From Penelope pileata (Eukaryota; Chordata; Aves; Galliformes; Cracidae): a stretch of DNA of 64,000 bases. A program made the position numbers and the translations under genes. Every line of letters starts with the position of its first letter. Position 1 is the stretch's first letter. The DNA lies in NCBI GenBank assembly GCA_013396635.1, contig WBMW01004135.1:1019732-1083731 (forward strand), read 5' to 3'. Below the pieces are notes generated by a model. That model had not been told where the DNA came from. It saw nothing but the letters and a program-made list of their open reading frames with translations, and did not search any database. Of the stretch, positions 24,527 to 38,214 are shown in pieces.

Positions 24527-24957
24527 CTGGCAGTGTAACAGAACTGCCAAGTATCATTTTCAAATCTTATCTCTGCCCTCTGCAGCTAGAATTTTCCATG
24601 CATGTTACCAATGGAATGCTACATTTTTGCACAAAGCATCCGTGAGTCCTTGACATCTTCCTTCCTCATCCCAAGAGGAAGCATGGAGAAACCAGAAATC
24701 TGACAGATCCTCCTAAATCTAAGGACTCTCACCAGATGTCCGGTCCCCAAGCACAATGTCCTACCACAGACACTGAGCAATTCAGAAGGCATGACAATGG
24801 AATACCAATATTTTATTTCTGCCATATCCCACTCTGCTTTATTCTTCCCAACCAGTTAAACATCACATCTGTCAAAGCTGGTCCCTGTGAGCTTAGGTGA
24901 CCTTGAGTATCCATTTGAAACTGAGGCTTAAAAATAGTAGAGAGAAAGTGTGCGTAC

Positions 24958-24977
24958 TTTATTTATTTATTTATTTT
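24958..24977. repeat. (TTTA)n microsatellite
   Basis: About five TTTA units without interruption, ending in TTTTG. Confidence 0.9.
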
Positions 24978-25086
24978 GCAAGTCTCCAGAGAATCTTCTG
25001 CAAGCCAAAATGTGTTTTCTATTATGGTTTACATCAACAAGCTGATCTTGGGGACTTCTGTCTGTGTGTGTTTCTGTAACTGATTT

Positions 25087-25112
25087 TGTGTGTGTGTGTG
25101 TGTGCGTGTGTC
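25087..25112. repeat. (TG)n microsatellite
   Basis: Thirteen TG-type dinucleotides, pure except for one CG substitution (TGTGCGTGTG). Short and probably mildly polymorphic. Confidence 0.92.
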
Positions 25113-27837
25113 TATCATGGCCCTTGTTTCCTCTGGAGAAAGGAGACAGTAAAACCCACTTGAAAATTTATACACACAGTGTCAGGAGCCCAGTCCATTC
25201 ATCTGAAGACACTCCTGCTGTGTTGGGTAAAATGCCCAGAAATATTCAGAGCTGTGTTAACCACAATTCTCTGCTTCCACGTCGTGTCTGATACCATATT
25301 TGGAAGCTGTGAGTCCTTTGCTCCATGTGGCTGACTCAGAATTTGCATTTGCTTGGTACCAGCATTGATTTCCTGTCCCTTTGGGTAGCTGTAATGGATG
25401 GAGTGGCCACAGAAAGTTCAGCAGGACAAGTAGAGAGAGTTAGTGAGCTCAGTGGAGCAATATCGAATGTCAGCCAGTGGCTGCTTAGATGTCGGTGATG
25501 CAAATTCAAATGCTGGAGTCTGGCAGGCGCATGACCCATGGGTTGCAATGTGTTGTTAAAGAAATAAAACCTACCCAAGTTATTCGTACTTACTGTGACA
25601 TATCGGCATTGGCAGCCTCATGCTGGGTCTACCCTAATCACTTGCCAGCATAAGTTAAGAATGTGATTTCACTTTTAATGATACTTCTAGACTAGCAAAA
25701 GCCTTCTTGGAGGGAGTGGCTGACTTTCCCAACCCTGTCTGCCTAGCAGCAAAATCTTAATGTAGCCAAGAGCCACAAGACTCAAAGCAGATCTCTCAGA
25801 AAATAGGATTGCTTCTCAGCGAGAGACAGCAGCTCCCTGCAGAATCCCACTGGGAAGCATCTTGAAGTATCCTGTCTTTTTCAGACTCAGCTGTCCCTGC
25901 TGGCTCATTTCCTGCCACAGCTCGGAATTTGGATTACCCAGCAGTTCTCACATGGAAAGACACACTTGGACTGCTTCCACCACAGAAGCAACTTGAGTCA
26001 TAGGATACCATCCTTGTTCTGAGATGGGACGATCAGAAAGCTTTTACCAGGTCTGGGAGGAAAGTTATTTCATTTAGGGTGGAAGTTAGAAGGCATGCTG
26101 ATGTTGATGCTGAAGAGGATTTGCCATTGTAACTACACCAAAAATGTTTTCCAGTGTAGACTGAGTAACAGAGATAAAACTGCTACTTTGGCTGCCATTG
26201 AAGCATTCAGGCTTGCCAGCAGCTACCACATAGCTCATGCCATTATGTCTCCTTTCAGCACTTAGGGTTTATCTGTGCTCGTGGATGCAGGATGTAATGA
26301 CGGAACCAGAGATGCTGGGAGAGAGAGTTCACATGCTGCAAGGAGACCAGGGCTGCTTAGACATGAGCCCTGGGAAAAGAAATGTACCCGAAGAGCACCT
26401 GCTGAATGAATGAACGGGGTGCCATTTGTGTTATTGTGCTCTCTGAGGAAAATGGGTCTACTCTTGAAACGAATTGCGTGGTACTTTGAGTTGTTAGTTT
26501 GAGTGATCAGGAGATTTACACTAACATAAAGATGTATTTGGGTTTTTGGGGTTCAGATTTTTTGATAAAGAAGAGAGAGTGTTGTGAAACGTCTTATCAT
26601 ACATTATTAAGCCAGCGTTGTCAGCTGATTTCCTGAAGCAAAGAGACTTTTTTATCTGTTTCCAAAAATATATGGATTCCTCCCCATTTCAGAACAACAA
26701 ATGTAGGTGAGCCAAGCCTTTCTCCTGGTTTTCATGGGGCACTGCCAATTGTTTACCTGCCTGTGAGTTGGCTGCTGCCTCTGGAGCTATTTGGGCTGAA
26801 TTTCTTCTCTGTGTTCTCAGTGCTTGCATATAAAGCACCGTTGCCCCCAAATGCTAATGTGGATAGAATTTACATGTATGTGACTGACACATTTACTTGG
26901 CAGTCAGATCTCATGGCCAGGTCCTGTAGTCATATTCCTGTGATCAGCTGAAGGCCAATCTCCCTGCTAGTCACTTAGCACAAATGAGCAAGGAAAGGAA
27001 ACTGAGGTACACAGAGGACCATGACCTGCTGGAAAGCCGAGGAGGCCTGACTGGTCTCTCAAAATGCAGAGGACTGGAGAAGCTCTTGGGATTGGAGTAC
27101 TGTGTCTCAGATTTGATGGACATTTCTCAGTTGTCCAGCAGATTCCTCTGCTACATTCTGTAGAATCCAAATCAGAAGCCAAGATCTCGTCATTTGGCTG
27201 AAATTCAAGTTTTGCACAGTTCTTGAGCCTCATGAGATCCCTCTAAAACAATTTTCAAGAATGTGACCACTAAGTCCCACTGTCCATACTCCTCCCACTT
27301 GGCATGCGTCACTCTTCTGCCTATGCTGCTGAACACAGAGGCAGGTTGTCTGGGTTTTAACAAAGTGACCTGGTAAAGTAAGGTTCTTCTATTGCTGTTG
27401 TTTGGAGAAGAGGCAGATCTGAAGAGATTTGAAGAATAATTAAAGAAGCTCATCCAAGCTGCACAGAAAAAAGTGACTTGGTGAAGCTAAGAAATGCTTC
27501 CCATTGACTGCAGGCTGTTGTTTATTTCATGGGGAACTCAAGCAGGGGGAACTCTGCTGTAGCTGTGCTGCCCCACGACAGAGATTTCATCCACATTGCA
27601 ATTTCTGTTTGCATTGCTGGAAGTCCCAGAATCCAGTGTTCTGGAGAAAAGCTAACTCTTCTGGTGCCTTGTGATAAAGGTAGTGTGTCTCTGCTCAACA
27701 GATACAGCAGATACAGCTGATGAAATAATCTTTCTTTGTTTCCTCATCATAAGAGGCACCAGTTTCAGTCTGTCAGTCTGTTATCAAAGACTTAACAGAT
27801 ATTACAGCTTTGAAGGAAATCGACAATTCACATCTCA

Positions 27838-27900
27838 CCACATTCCTTGTGGGTCCATTCCAACTCAGGATATTCTATGTTTCTATGATTCTATGATCTA
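27838..27900 (+). mobile_element. CR1 LINE 3' terminus with octamer tail, plus strand
   Basis: 'CATTCCTTGTGGGTCCATTC' and CAACTCAGGATATTC lead into the diagnostic CR1 tail: ATTCTATG (27872-27879), TTTCTATG (27880-27887), ATTCTATG (27888-27895), then a partial unit. CR1 elements lack a poly-A tail and end in this 8-bp microsatellite, so this pins the element type, its orientation and its exact 3' end. The sequence upstream is strongly truncated or diverged. Among the CR1 pieces in the window it keeps the best tail. Confidence 0.9.
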
Positions 27901-30900
27901 TAGTTTTATGGGGATGTTCTTCCTAGCATAATGGCAGCACTCAGAGAAGATGAAGTCTATGAACACTTCATGATACTTCCAGGTTCAGCCAAGATTGGCA
28001 AGAACCTTTGGGACTGCAGTCCTAAACCAAAGAGAAAAGCAACATTTCATTACTGTTTACAGAGGGACTGCCCATTGTGCAGTGGCATTTTTTTTTCCCC
28101 TCTATCTTTCCCCAAAGTGACAGTGTGATAAAGAAGAGAACAAGAGACAGGGATAGTGGCAGATATGTCACAAACTCATCTGCTGGAGTTGCATAAAACA
28201 TTCTGGAATGGGTTACTACATTTTGTATTAGCCTCAAAATCATTAGCTGCTCTGCAGTATTCACCTCTTCTACATTAAATACAAAACTTTTTTGTTTTAG
28301 TTCATGAAAATATCTTTCCACTCCACACTTAGAGCTTGAATATCCCTCCCATATTATGTGATAACATGTACTCCAAAGCTTTCATTCAGGCCTTGCTACA
28401 CTATGCCGATGCAAATGTTTGCAGCCATGCTGATGAATGCTTTTCTGGACAATTTCAAGAGCAGTGTCTAGATTTGAAGAATGAAGATGGTGCACTTCTG
28501 ACTCTGTTAGTATAATTGCAGCATTTCATTAGACTCTCTCTTCTTTCTACAAGGAGACAGTAAGACAGCCAGCAAATATCCTTTCTCCTTCCCTAATTCT
28601 GCACAGAATCAAAGGTTGTACAGGAAGATGTAACCTTCAGGAGAGGGTGAAAAGCATCTGAAAGCTGCTAAAAGCTGATTCTTCTGTCCATTTGTCAGCT
28701 CTCCAGCTGTATGTCTAACTTCGTCTTTGCAATTAAATTAGTTCAATGGGTTATTTGCTTTTTCTTAATTTTCCTGTACAGCTTCAGGTAATGAGGAAGA
28801 AGCCAAGCTGAGTCACTGATAGCTAACAGAAGAAGTTGTATTTCCATTAATATCCGTAAAGGCCGTAAGGCTTAAAAATTCATGTGTGTTTCTTGCAAAA
28901 AAGTCAGGACTTCCAAGGATCCTTCCAAAACTGCACATATTGATCTGTATCAATTATTGGTCAAACCTTGAAGCACTATAAAGACATGATACTGATAAAA
29001 AAAACCTTTGTCCTCATGTGAAGAGCAAAGATAAAGCATGTCATACGTGCAGTCTTCACACAGTTCAAGAATTCAACTACAATAGCAAATAAGTGTCTCG
29101 TTGCTTCTGAAAAATATCAGTGGACTGAGAGAGAAATGTACCTTTTAGAATGCAGTTTATTCCATCCTTAGAAAGACATCTGAAATAGCTCAGGGAAGTC
29201 ACAGATGTAAGTGCTCATTTTATCTTGTGGAAAAAAGTGCAGTTAAGTACCTTCCATTTTTGGTATTTTATTCTGTAGCTGTCTACAGCTGGGAGAGGCA
29301 GGTCTAATTCTTGCTGATCTTCGTTGTCTCTAGGTATTTAAACACCACTATCAATCTGACTCAACTTTTTACGTGAAAAGAGCAAAAGGGATATTTTTGA
29401 CAATCTGACTACTGAGCAATGACAATCTCTACTTCAGTGTTCTGAAAAAATAGGACATTCGTCAAAACAAAGTTCACATGTGAAGATTTGCACACCCTAA
29501 TCTCAGCCAGCCACATCCTGATCCTTCCAGTAGCTTCCTGGCCTTGAAATCAAAGAAGTTGCTGTACTATAATTAGGCACAATTGGGTAGAGTTGTTGAT
29601 CTTGGTGGTTTGTACAGCAGTGAAAGCCTTCCATCCTTATTCTCCGATTCCCAGTGGAAGTCTGGATTGTCACCAACAGGACTGAGGTGTCTGGATGTCA
29701 CTTGAGTTTTTTCATTTGTAGCAGTCTTTTGAAAACAACACATCCATACCATTTAAACCAGCGAGTGTGCTTGTCATCACATTTGATAAGTAAACTATTC
29801 TCTTACTTTCTCTTTCTCCAATAATATATCTGCTAACATCTTCCTTGTGGTTGATTTGCAATCATGCTTAAACCGCACAAGGAAGAGCTGTGGACAAAAT
29901 ATGTGTTTTCCTAAGTTGTGCCCCATAAGGGAAAGCCTGAGTGATCCTTTCCAAATAGCACCAGGGAGAGCAGGGCCAGAAAATGGCTGTCAGGTTCCTG
30001 CTAGCTGAGAGCGGGGCTTGTCCTCTCTGACTCCTTAGTTCCCGTCTGCCAGAGTAATCCTACAGAGAAATGTTTTATTCCAGAAGCTGTTCGTGTATTT
30101 AATGAGAGGCAACCACAGTCCCAGTAGCCAGGGCTGCCTTTCTTAAGGTGATACCCTGGCAAGTTTCCCACGGTAGTTCAGTAGCTTGGCTATTTCTTTT
30201 CTAAATTTACAAGCAATCTCCTGTTACATAGTGAGGCCGGCTTCTGGGATATCAAGTGGTTTTTCAGGTGTTGTATTACAGCGAGCTGGAAGCTTTTATT
30301 CACCAGGCTGTGCATGTAACTGGTGTATGTTCAAATGACTGTGTCTCCAGTGTTTCCTTCTGCTCTAATTCATTGCCTTGCATCTTCCATGCCCCCTGTC
30401 TCTCCTTCAAGTTCCCATCTATTAAAAAAAAAGAAAAAAGTGTTTGAGGAGAATAATTCTTAGCTCAAAGAAGTGATTTCCCACTTAATTACAATCCCAT
30501 GGGCTCCTCAGAGGGACAATGTTGCAGAAGGTTTTAAAACTGTGGGCATATCGAAGTTTCAACTTATGACAATGAAGCACAAAGTGGAAATCTTGTTCAG
30601 AGGACTGCAGATCAGTGACTGGTCCAGGGTGATGAAGAGATTCTGACACTAAAAAGTTCAGGACTGTTCTTGTGTTGTTAGGATCTGTCTAACTGCTCAG
30701 TTGAATTAAACAAAACATCTGAAAATAATCAGTCCCCTCCATAAATGTCACTGTTTCACAAAAGAAGATACTGACTAACCAAAGATTATAGTATATACAC
30801 ATGTGTTTTATCTCTGCAAGATGTTTTCAAGAGGTTGAATAAGCCAGTCTATGTGATGACGTGAACTGTAAGCAGAAGATCAGCTTGAAATATTAGGCCA

Positions 30901-33514
30901 ATAATACGGATAATATACATCCAGTTGCACTGCAATCCATCTCACAAGGTGACTTGGGTCATGGTTTTGCCAACTGAAGCTAAAGTGCACCATCTGGGAT
31001 AATCCCACATTTCGCTTGATCTCGCTTTGTTTTCTCAATGCTTCGGAGTTCTCTTGTAAGCCCAAACTTTGACAAAACTATCACTTTCTGTGAGAGCAAG
31101 GCATGAGCTGGACTTTATCCCAGTGTGGTCATTCTAGGGCTGTCTTAGGGTCATGAAATGCTCCAGAAAGAAAGTTCTCTCTAGAACTCTGCCTCTAAAT
31201 GGATGCCAGAGATTTCTCTCTGTGAGGGTCAGCTGGCTGTCACAATGTGGTTTGTATTTACCATGTCATTATTTAGATGAAGACAGTTTGCTTCTAAGGA
31301 CAGTTGTTTTAAGACATAAGGGTTCCATTCCACAGGTACTGTTATCCATTCTTGTCATACTGTTTCTGTTCTGCAACAATCACATAGGGTGAATACTGTG
31401 CCCCAACACTATTTTCATTCTAGTTTACAAGGAAGATCAGATAAACCAGTGTAGACTGGACTTCATCCTTGGGAACTCCTCTTGAAGATAAGGCTAATTG
31501 TGCATTACATTTTTTTTTACATGAGTTCATGACAGCAGGCCTGTGAAATAGTTCATGATCTGGCATCCACTTTCAGTATATCTATGGTACAGAGAAAAAT
31601 GAAGTGTTATACCCATGACCTCTAACATGGTAGATAATTCAGATAAAACTTGTAGTGAACAGAAAAATCTCGTTTGTCATAATTCTGGCACTGACTCCAT
31701 AGCAGCAGAGAGGCTGATGGGTACAACATGAACACATTTAAAATCTAATAAACTGCAGTAAAGAAATAGTTGAGTCATATCTAATTCCCTCCTTCTCCCC
31801 CCATCTACCTCCCATCCCCTTCACTGTCAGGAGCAGTCTTTATTTCTTAAAGTATACCTTGTTAAAGTGATGTTCAGCAGCCAATTGTGGAAGGGACTTT
31901 TAGTTTGACCAGAAAAGCAGTGAGCATTGCAGTGTCTGTCTTTGAGTTACCATTCAGGCTACTCTTGTTTTCTAGCAAAGCTCACTACAGAACTGCACAA
32001 GGTATTTCTGACAGAACTATAGGCTATTTGCAGCCACTTAGCAGTCATTGGTCTGCAATCAACACTAAGCTGATTGAATTAAAGGTGTGATTATTCTCTT
32101 AACGGATTTAGTGCAAGGCTTGTGTGGACAGTCCTGAATGAATAAATTTCTGGTAATACCTATTTAAAATGGTTAGGAAAAAGGTTTAAGACCACGAGGA
32201 GTAATTTTTCATTTAACTAAATATGCATTAAAAATGGTTTTCTGTTCATTTAATAATTCAGCATGAGATCTTAAATGAATCTCATGTGATTTCTGTGTGG
32301 ACAGGTTCCTTTCAGGGTGAGGAAAAAGCATTAGCCACCGGTCATTTCAGAAAACCATTTTTCTCTTGATGTCCCCACAAAGTAGAGTTTTGGAAAGCAC
32401 ATGACATTTTTTTAGCATGTTCAGACTGTAATATTCTGATTATATCATTTAAATACTTTTGTTGAGATTTCTGCCCAGAATGGTTTGGGACACATACAAC
32501 CAGGCCAGCTCCTGGGAAAGTTGCTCTGCAGTAACTCAACAAACTGCTCCAGGATTTCAGTCAGAACTTTTCCTGAACTATTTGCACATAGAAAGGTTTG
32601 ATAGTTAAACAGTTTTACACTATTAGACTGGGAAGCAAAACAGTCCCTGGTACCAACAGCAAGTCCAGATGGAGCAACACGGAAAAGCAGTGAAGAAGAA
32701 GGAATTTCCTAACTCAGCTTTGGAAATGTGAGTGAAGCTACAGGTTGAATTTTACCAATTTTACAACTTAATGGAGTGAAAAATGCCAACTACATTATTG
32801 CAGGACCAGGAGGAGTTGGTCAGCATCAAACGTTTGTCAGACTATGCATGATGTACAGACTGAGCGCAGACCCCAATCACCCACTTCTTCTCAGGTAGCT
32901 CAGTAATGCCTGAGCAAACCAAACAGACACAAGTGTGAGAGGAAAACAAATCTGTCCAAAGCCCCAGAGAAGGCCAATTACAGAAACCTGTTTAGAACCC
33001 TGCCACTAAATTCCCACCGCAGTGGCACAGCCCCTAGGATTGCCCCTTTCATTCTCAATCAGCATAAAATAGTACACAAGGAAAATGAGTAGCAAACCCA
33101 TGATTCCTCTGTATCAAAATTGTGCTGAGATAAAAATGTCAAGAATGTGTGTGCTATTTATATTGATATGTTTCAGCACTGGTATCATCCACGGATTGGC
33201 AGGGACCATTTTCCTTTGGACACAATAAAATTTGGAGTTCTGTATGGGCATGAGGCAGCCATCAGTGCCATTGTTAAAAGTAAACTAAGACCATGATAAG
33301 TATTAATGTTATGGGCTAAAAGAGGACCCAGCTAACCTAATGCTCTGCAGCTGATGCTAACAAAGCCACATCTCTGATGGCAATGGTGAAGGGGGAGAAG
33401 GGAGAACCCTAAGCCCTCTATTACTCAAAAGTAATGGTAATGCATACCCACACTGCTAGCATGGCCTGAGCAATTCTTTTCCTTGCAGACTTTTTGAGCA
33501 GAGGTCACGTTTTT
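27901..33514. other. Unique sequence, no supported gene
   Basis: Over 5.6 kb with no recognised repeat or exon. Around 28735-28800 several TAAATTAG, TTCTTAATTTT and GGTAATGAGG words look like non-coding regulatory DNA but are not distinctive enough to call. Frames here are under 100 codons. The segment at 33000-33060 has a CAGTGGCACAG word and a slightly raised GC content, nothing more. Confidence 0.45.
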
Positions 33515-33595
33515 GTCGATAGCTGCGGATGAATCCCTCTTCCACTAATTTGTCCAGTTACTTCCTGAACTCATCCATGCTCAGGTCAGATCCCC
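33515..33595 (-). mobile_element. CR1 LINE fragment (subterminal 3' region), minus strand
   Basis: On the minus strand this reads 'GGATGAGTTCAGGAAG', 'TAACTGGACAAATTAGTGG' and AAGAGGGATTCATCCGCAGC. It corresponds to the widely repeated CR1 segment of the type 'gttcaagagggactggacaaattcatggaggagaagtccatcgatggctatta'. The same segment occurs on the plus strand at 37.9 and 39.5 kb. It is short and diverged, with no tail. Orientation is firm because the segment is asymmetric; the boundaries are estimates. Confidence 0.65.
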
Positions 33596-33839
33596 TCTTC
33601 TGTCCTGCCATCAGGGGACAGGTTTTCTGCTGCTACACCATTCTGCTCTTCTGCAGGGACACAAAGCTTCATTTCCCAGAGTCACAGCAGCAGTGCTAGC
33701 TTCAGGAGGAAAAAGCATTTTTAAAAAGGGAGAAGTAAGAGTGAGAAACTTAAACTGGAGAAGCAATGAGATGATTTAACAACCAGCAGCTTTTTCCTAT
33801 TTGGTGTCTGAAAATTTTAGGAGTAGATGAAAACCACAG

Positions 33840-34330
33840 CATGCAGGTGATCAAATGGAATACTTTGCCTCCTAAATCAGTGCAGAGAAAAGGGACAAGC
33901 TGGCATTTGTCACGCCCACCAATTTGGTTGAAGTGGAATTCGAACCACGCTGCTGGAGATATTAGACAATTTTCTTTCATCTGGTTGTGGGTCGTGTCAC
34001 ATGGCCACCATATGTGTTGTTCCCTGGCACGCACACACACACCTCTCACTCGTCGCAGCTGTCAAAACAAACATCAGCTGCCTTTCTTCAATCCAGGAGA
34101 GTTTCAGCTCTGGAAGCAATGGAGACCCGAAGGCTTTTCTAACAGGATTTCACATCGGAGATTATCTTTAATCCAATTCATATCTGACCAATACAGTTCT
34201 TGGAAGCCTGTGGCCCATCTGCAGAGTTTGCTAGATGGAAACTTCTGTCAGCTGGGCTGAAACTGCTTTCTCTGCTGGTCTGTAATAACAAGGAAAATCC
34301 TGTAATGATCTTCCTCAACCATTGAAGGGC
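33840..34330. promoter_or_regulatory. Possible conserved non-coding element
   Basis: Repeat-free, with a raised share of CpG (GTCACGCC, TTCGAACC, CACTCGTCGCAG, GACCCGAAGG). It has E-box words CAGCTG at about 34057, 34075 and 34249 and a forkhead-like AAAACAAACA. A 139-codon plus-strand frame (33841-34260) coincides with it and is opposed by a 99-codon minus frame (33750-34049). I recognise no domain in either. If anything here is constrained, I favour non-coding function, but a poorly known small exon cannot be excluded. GCACACACACAC (34031-34042) is a short microsatellite inside. Confidence 0.22.
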
Positions 34331-37300
34331 TTTGTTGTGGTCATGAACAAGTCTGAATTTACAGCAAGGGTATTAGCTTGTATACAAGGAATAGATTTTT
34401 GTTGACCTCTTGAAGGCTTGCAAATTAAACTGGGCTCTTCTCAGTTCTAAGAGTGAATGGCAGAAAAATACATTTCTTGTTTTTAATGTAGTTCTTAACC
34501 TTAGGATTGCACCAAAGACACAGAAAACTCAAGTCAAAATGTCCTATTACAATGAAAAGAAAAAAAAGAATAGAAAAAGCAGACTCTTCTAATCCCTCAG
34601 GACAGAGCAACCTTGCACACAGCACTGTCTTACCCTAAGAACTCTAGAAGAGGGAGCAATGCCACAGGGCAGCACTGGGAGAGGGGCTGGGATGCTGGAG
34701 ACTGCTGTTCTGATTCAGGCCACTTTGGGACATTAAAACAGCAAATACAGCTTGTTGTTTTTTAAGGTAAAAGCCAAATACCTCAAGAAACAACCTGACC
34801 CACAAAGTAGAAATGCTCTGGCTGGAAGTTTCCAGGCATGTTGCAGTCAAGGCAGGGGGAGTAGCCTGAGCTGATGGACGAGGTAAGATGCTGCTGGGCA
34901 GAAACAAAAGTGATTTGTGCTTTACTGTGGTGGCAACAGCAGCTCTTTTTCTAGTACTAGCACACTAGCTGAGTTCAGAGGGAGGGTTTCTTTGGGGTTT
35001 TTCATTCCTTACTTGTGTTTCCAGACGGGTTACAAGATTCCTCCTACCTGCAGTGGGCCCGTGAGCAAACCCACAGCTGTTGCAGGAGTGCCTGGGGGAA
35101 GGGAGATTTAAACAGTGCCAGTAAATGACATGTTCTCCCTGCCAGAACCCCCTCCTTTCCAGCAGGACACTCACAGGAGGAGGTGAGGAAGATAGAAGGG
35201 TTTGCCCTGAGATCCTACAGGCTCTTTTGGATTCACCGAAGTCCAGAATTTTCCTTACAATTCTTCCCCTGTTGCCATATAATGTTGTCTGTTCCCTTAG
35301 GCACAGTCTCCATGAAAACTCCCATGCTTCCGACTGCTCCTTGTTCCTTTCTAGTCATGTTTTCATGCAATTCTTATCACAAAGTTTTAGAGACTTCTGT
35401 TGGTAGAGATGACTCGTGTCTGTCATGCTGTTCATTCTCTTCATCTTCATTTGAGGTAAATGAACTGAGAGCAGTGGACTGCTTGTTTTGATAGGGTTTT
35501 ATCATGCAAGTGATGTATGTGGTTTGTGTGTGTGGGAGGGCGTATGTGTATGTGCTGATCTAAGTTTGTTTTAGAAGAGGCCCTCAGTTCAAAACAACCC
35601 AAAATTGCTGACCTCTGAGATACAGGATGTAATCAATGGATTTCCTTCAGGTTCAGAAAGGATTAAAAGTAGCTGTCCTATGAAGCTCTTTTCTTGGCAG
35701 CAGGGCTGAGCTCATGTTGCTAGATTTTGCATTACAACTGCTATTTGTCTACAAGTGATGCCCACAAACATTAGACAAGCTCTAGGCTGTACTGGGTAAG
35801 ATGCTGTACAAACCTATCCCAAGGAAAGATAACTGTGCCCAAATGAGTTGGAAAAATGATGATCATGTGTACCTTTATAATACTTCATTGAATGTTGATG
35901 TCAGAGATTTGCCTGTGAGTCATGATCATATTTGTATTGAAATCTTACTCTACGTTAGAATGAAATAACAATGGGTAAAAACAGCCGGAGTTTTTAAATG
36001 AAAATATTTTGGAATAAAGTGTTGTGCCACAGAACAAAACAAAGCAAAACAAAACAAAATCAAAAACCTACTTGAAAATCATAACAATTGTGAGTTAAGG
36101 AGAAAATAAAGATACGGCTTAATTCAACTGTTTATTACAGAACTGTGCTAACAATTTATATATTCAATTTCAAGATAAATTCTTCTTCTTGGTGTGATTA
36201 TGCTATACATGATTTATCTCAGTGCCTATGGGAGCCTTTCATAGAGTAAAAGTTTTCCCTCTGGAGTAAATCACAGGCAAGGTAGGCAATTACATTTATA
36301 CAGGAGGAGCAGAAGCTCAAACATTAAAGGTGAGACATCTGAAAGTGCTCAAACAATGCCCTCTTTGAGACATTCTTTGACACCATCAGAGTTAGGACAA
36401 GTAACATACCCTTTGAAGATCCCACTTAAAAAGCTTTTTCAAAATCTGTCAGTAATTTGAACCTCTTCTGCCCCATCTCAGACCACAGAACCCACCCGTT
36501 TCCACTCCAGCAGTCAGCAATGTAGAGTTACTTTCTCTCCCCGTTTGCATGGCTGTGTGCACACAGTTGGTACGCAGTCCCATTGTAACAAGCCCAGTAA
36601 GTGCTTCTTTTAGAGTAAGATTTAGGATTCTCGGCTCTGTCCGGGAGACATCTTGCTCCTTTGACTGCAGGCAGGGTGAGAGTCCAGGGTGGAGGCTGGA
36701 ACACAGTGGGGCCGGGCCCAGCTGACACAGAGGCTGCAGGCTGGCAGTGGCTCAGAACCAACATCGTTGGCTTTCATGTAATTATGCCTTCACTCCAGGG
36801 ACGTCTTCCAGCCAGAATGGCAGGAGAAGCCTTTTTCCCCTCTGCTGCCTCCCTCCCCCGGCCCATCGCTGGGCTTCAAATTCTTTGGTTGCTAAAGTGG
36901 TGTTGATATGCCTGTGTGTGTGTATTCCTGTGCTAACAGATATGTTGGGAAAGGAGCCTCCTGTTAAGTTAAAATGCAACTGAGAGAGGCTTCTCTGCAA
37001 GATCACATATGTTTTCCTTAATATAAGACTTTGGAAGGATAATATCATTCTCCAAAAAGATTTTTCAGCTCCCATGCCACCTGAAGCAAACAAACGTCTT
37101 GAGCCCCAGCACTGATAGATGCAACATTAAAAGCAATTTGATAGCCTCTCCAAGGCTTAAAGGAAAGAGCCTTCACACATGCTGTACCAAGGGACTCATG
37201 GTGAGGGAGTTTTGTTCTTCCAGTCCTGGGTTTCATGGTGCACTCTTCCATTAGTGGAAGGAGTTGCACCTCTGAGAATATGAAGAAAATGAAGCTTTCT

Positions 37301-37867
37301 GTTGTGACAAAACCTGGAGGAATGGGAGATGAAAAGTCTTCCCTGGAAGAATTGCAAATTTCCTTCATTCTCAGAGAAAACACTTCCCTGTCAGCTTTCT
37401 GCTCCTGTTCCCCCCATTGGATGATATTGGTTTCCCACATCTGTTGATCTCATGTCCTCATCTCAGCCCCTCACCATTCCATGCTCCCAAGCTTGACTTG
37501 TTGCTCCTCATTGGGAGGCGCACCTCTGGTGTAGATTCTTCTTTAGCTTCAGCACAAATCACTGCTTTATTTACAGATGTAATCTCATGCCAGTTCATCT
37601 ATTTCCTTCTATATATAATGCGCCTGAAAATTGCTTTCAGATCCTAAAACACTGCTTCTATACTCTGCTCCCTAGACTGCCCTTGTTCCCTTGTTCTGGT
37701 TCCCTAACCTTTACAAACCTAAAATCGCTGTGACCCCTTTTTATTGTTAATGAGACACAAAGGAGCCATGTAGGATGAGCGTCCTCAGACAGCCCCTACA
37801 ACGCTGAAGGTTCTTTTCAGAGCACCATTCCTAGAAGGAGCAATATCCCTCTGCATAGGTGAGATGT
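34331..37867. other. Unique sequence, no supported gene
   Basis: About 3.5 kb. Opposite-strand frames of 60-131 codons overlap (for example 37045-37440 minus over 37235-37447 plus). None is recognised. 36640-36740 is GC-rich with CCGGGCCC words. No CpG island by eye. Confidence 0.45.
36033..36066. repeat. (AAAAC)n microsatellite
   Basis: AACAAAACAAAGCAAAACAA and further AAAAC units over about 34 bases. Possibly a decayed A-rich tail, but no retroposon body is visible. Confidence 0.88.
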
Positions 37868-37978
37868 TACACGCTTAATTAAGGAATGGAATTCCTTGCC
37901 ACATGAAACCATTGAAGCTAAAAGTTCAGCAAATTCATGGAAGAGAAGTCCATCAAGTCCTTTGACATCCAAAGGCAC
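37868..37978 (+). mobile_element. CR1 LINE fragment, plus strand
   Basis: 'TTAAGGAATGGAATTCCTTG' and CCACATGAAACCATTGAAGC are followed by AAAAGTTCAGCAAATTCATG and GAAGAGAAGTCCATCAAG. This follows the CR1 order 'tggaactcattgccacaggatgt...gaagccaaaagttta...gacaaattcatggaagagaagtccatcaagg'. Relative to that order the words between 'aaaagtt' and 'aaattcatgg' are shortened, so there is an internal deletion. It lies about 1.4 kb upstream of a second copy of the same segment in the same orientation. Confidence 0.75.
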
Positions 37979-38214
37979 TGTCTCCGGTTTTACAATTGCC
38001 TGAATTTATGACTTCTGGAATGTGAAGAAATACTTTGGAGAAGCATGGCCATCACTGCCTTGGTCCCAGGCTGCCCTGTAGCCCTGCACCTGGCTGCCCT
38101 GGCAGCGGCACGCCCCGAGGTGATGGCACAGGGCCTGACTCCAGATGCCAAATCCACCCGAGTCCATCTCTTGCTCTCTGCCCATTGCCTTTCAGCCTCC
38201 TTCCCTCAGCCTCC

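Larger units (their letters stand above)
22641..27837. other. Unique sequence with microsatellites, no supported gene
   Basis: More than 5 kb with no defensible exon. Frames are short and unrecognised (112 codons at 22684-23022 minus, 101 at 22979-23284 minus). 'AAACTGAGGTACACAGAGG' at 27000-27018 resembles the MIR centre but its flanks do not continue the match. A GTGGTGGTGGTGG patch lies near 24140. Simple repeats and a G-run tract are listed separately. Confidence 0.45.

Noticed and set aside
26395..26420. TGAATGAATGAA resembling an L2 LINE tail
   Set aside because: Two and a half units only, with no upstream L2 3' sequence.
26988..27030. MIR-like string AAACTGAGGTACACAGAGG
   Set aside because: Match is confined to about 20 bases and the flanks do not follow the MIR order.
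31795..31825. C-rich tract CTCCCCCCATC... as a quadruplex on the minus strand
   Set aside because: One loop exceeds seven bases with only three usable runs.
33934..33950. AATTCGAACC resembling a tRNA T-loop on the minus strand
   Set aside because: No A-box or cloverleaf partner at tRNA spacing.
33841..34260. 139-codon plus-strand frame
   Set aside because: Unrecognised and opposed by a 99-codon minus frame; the texture fits non-coding DNA better.
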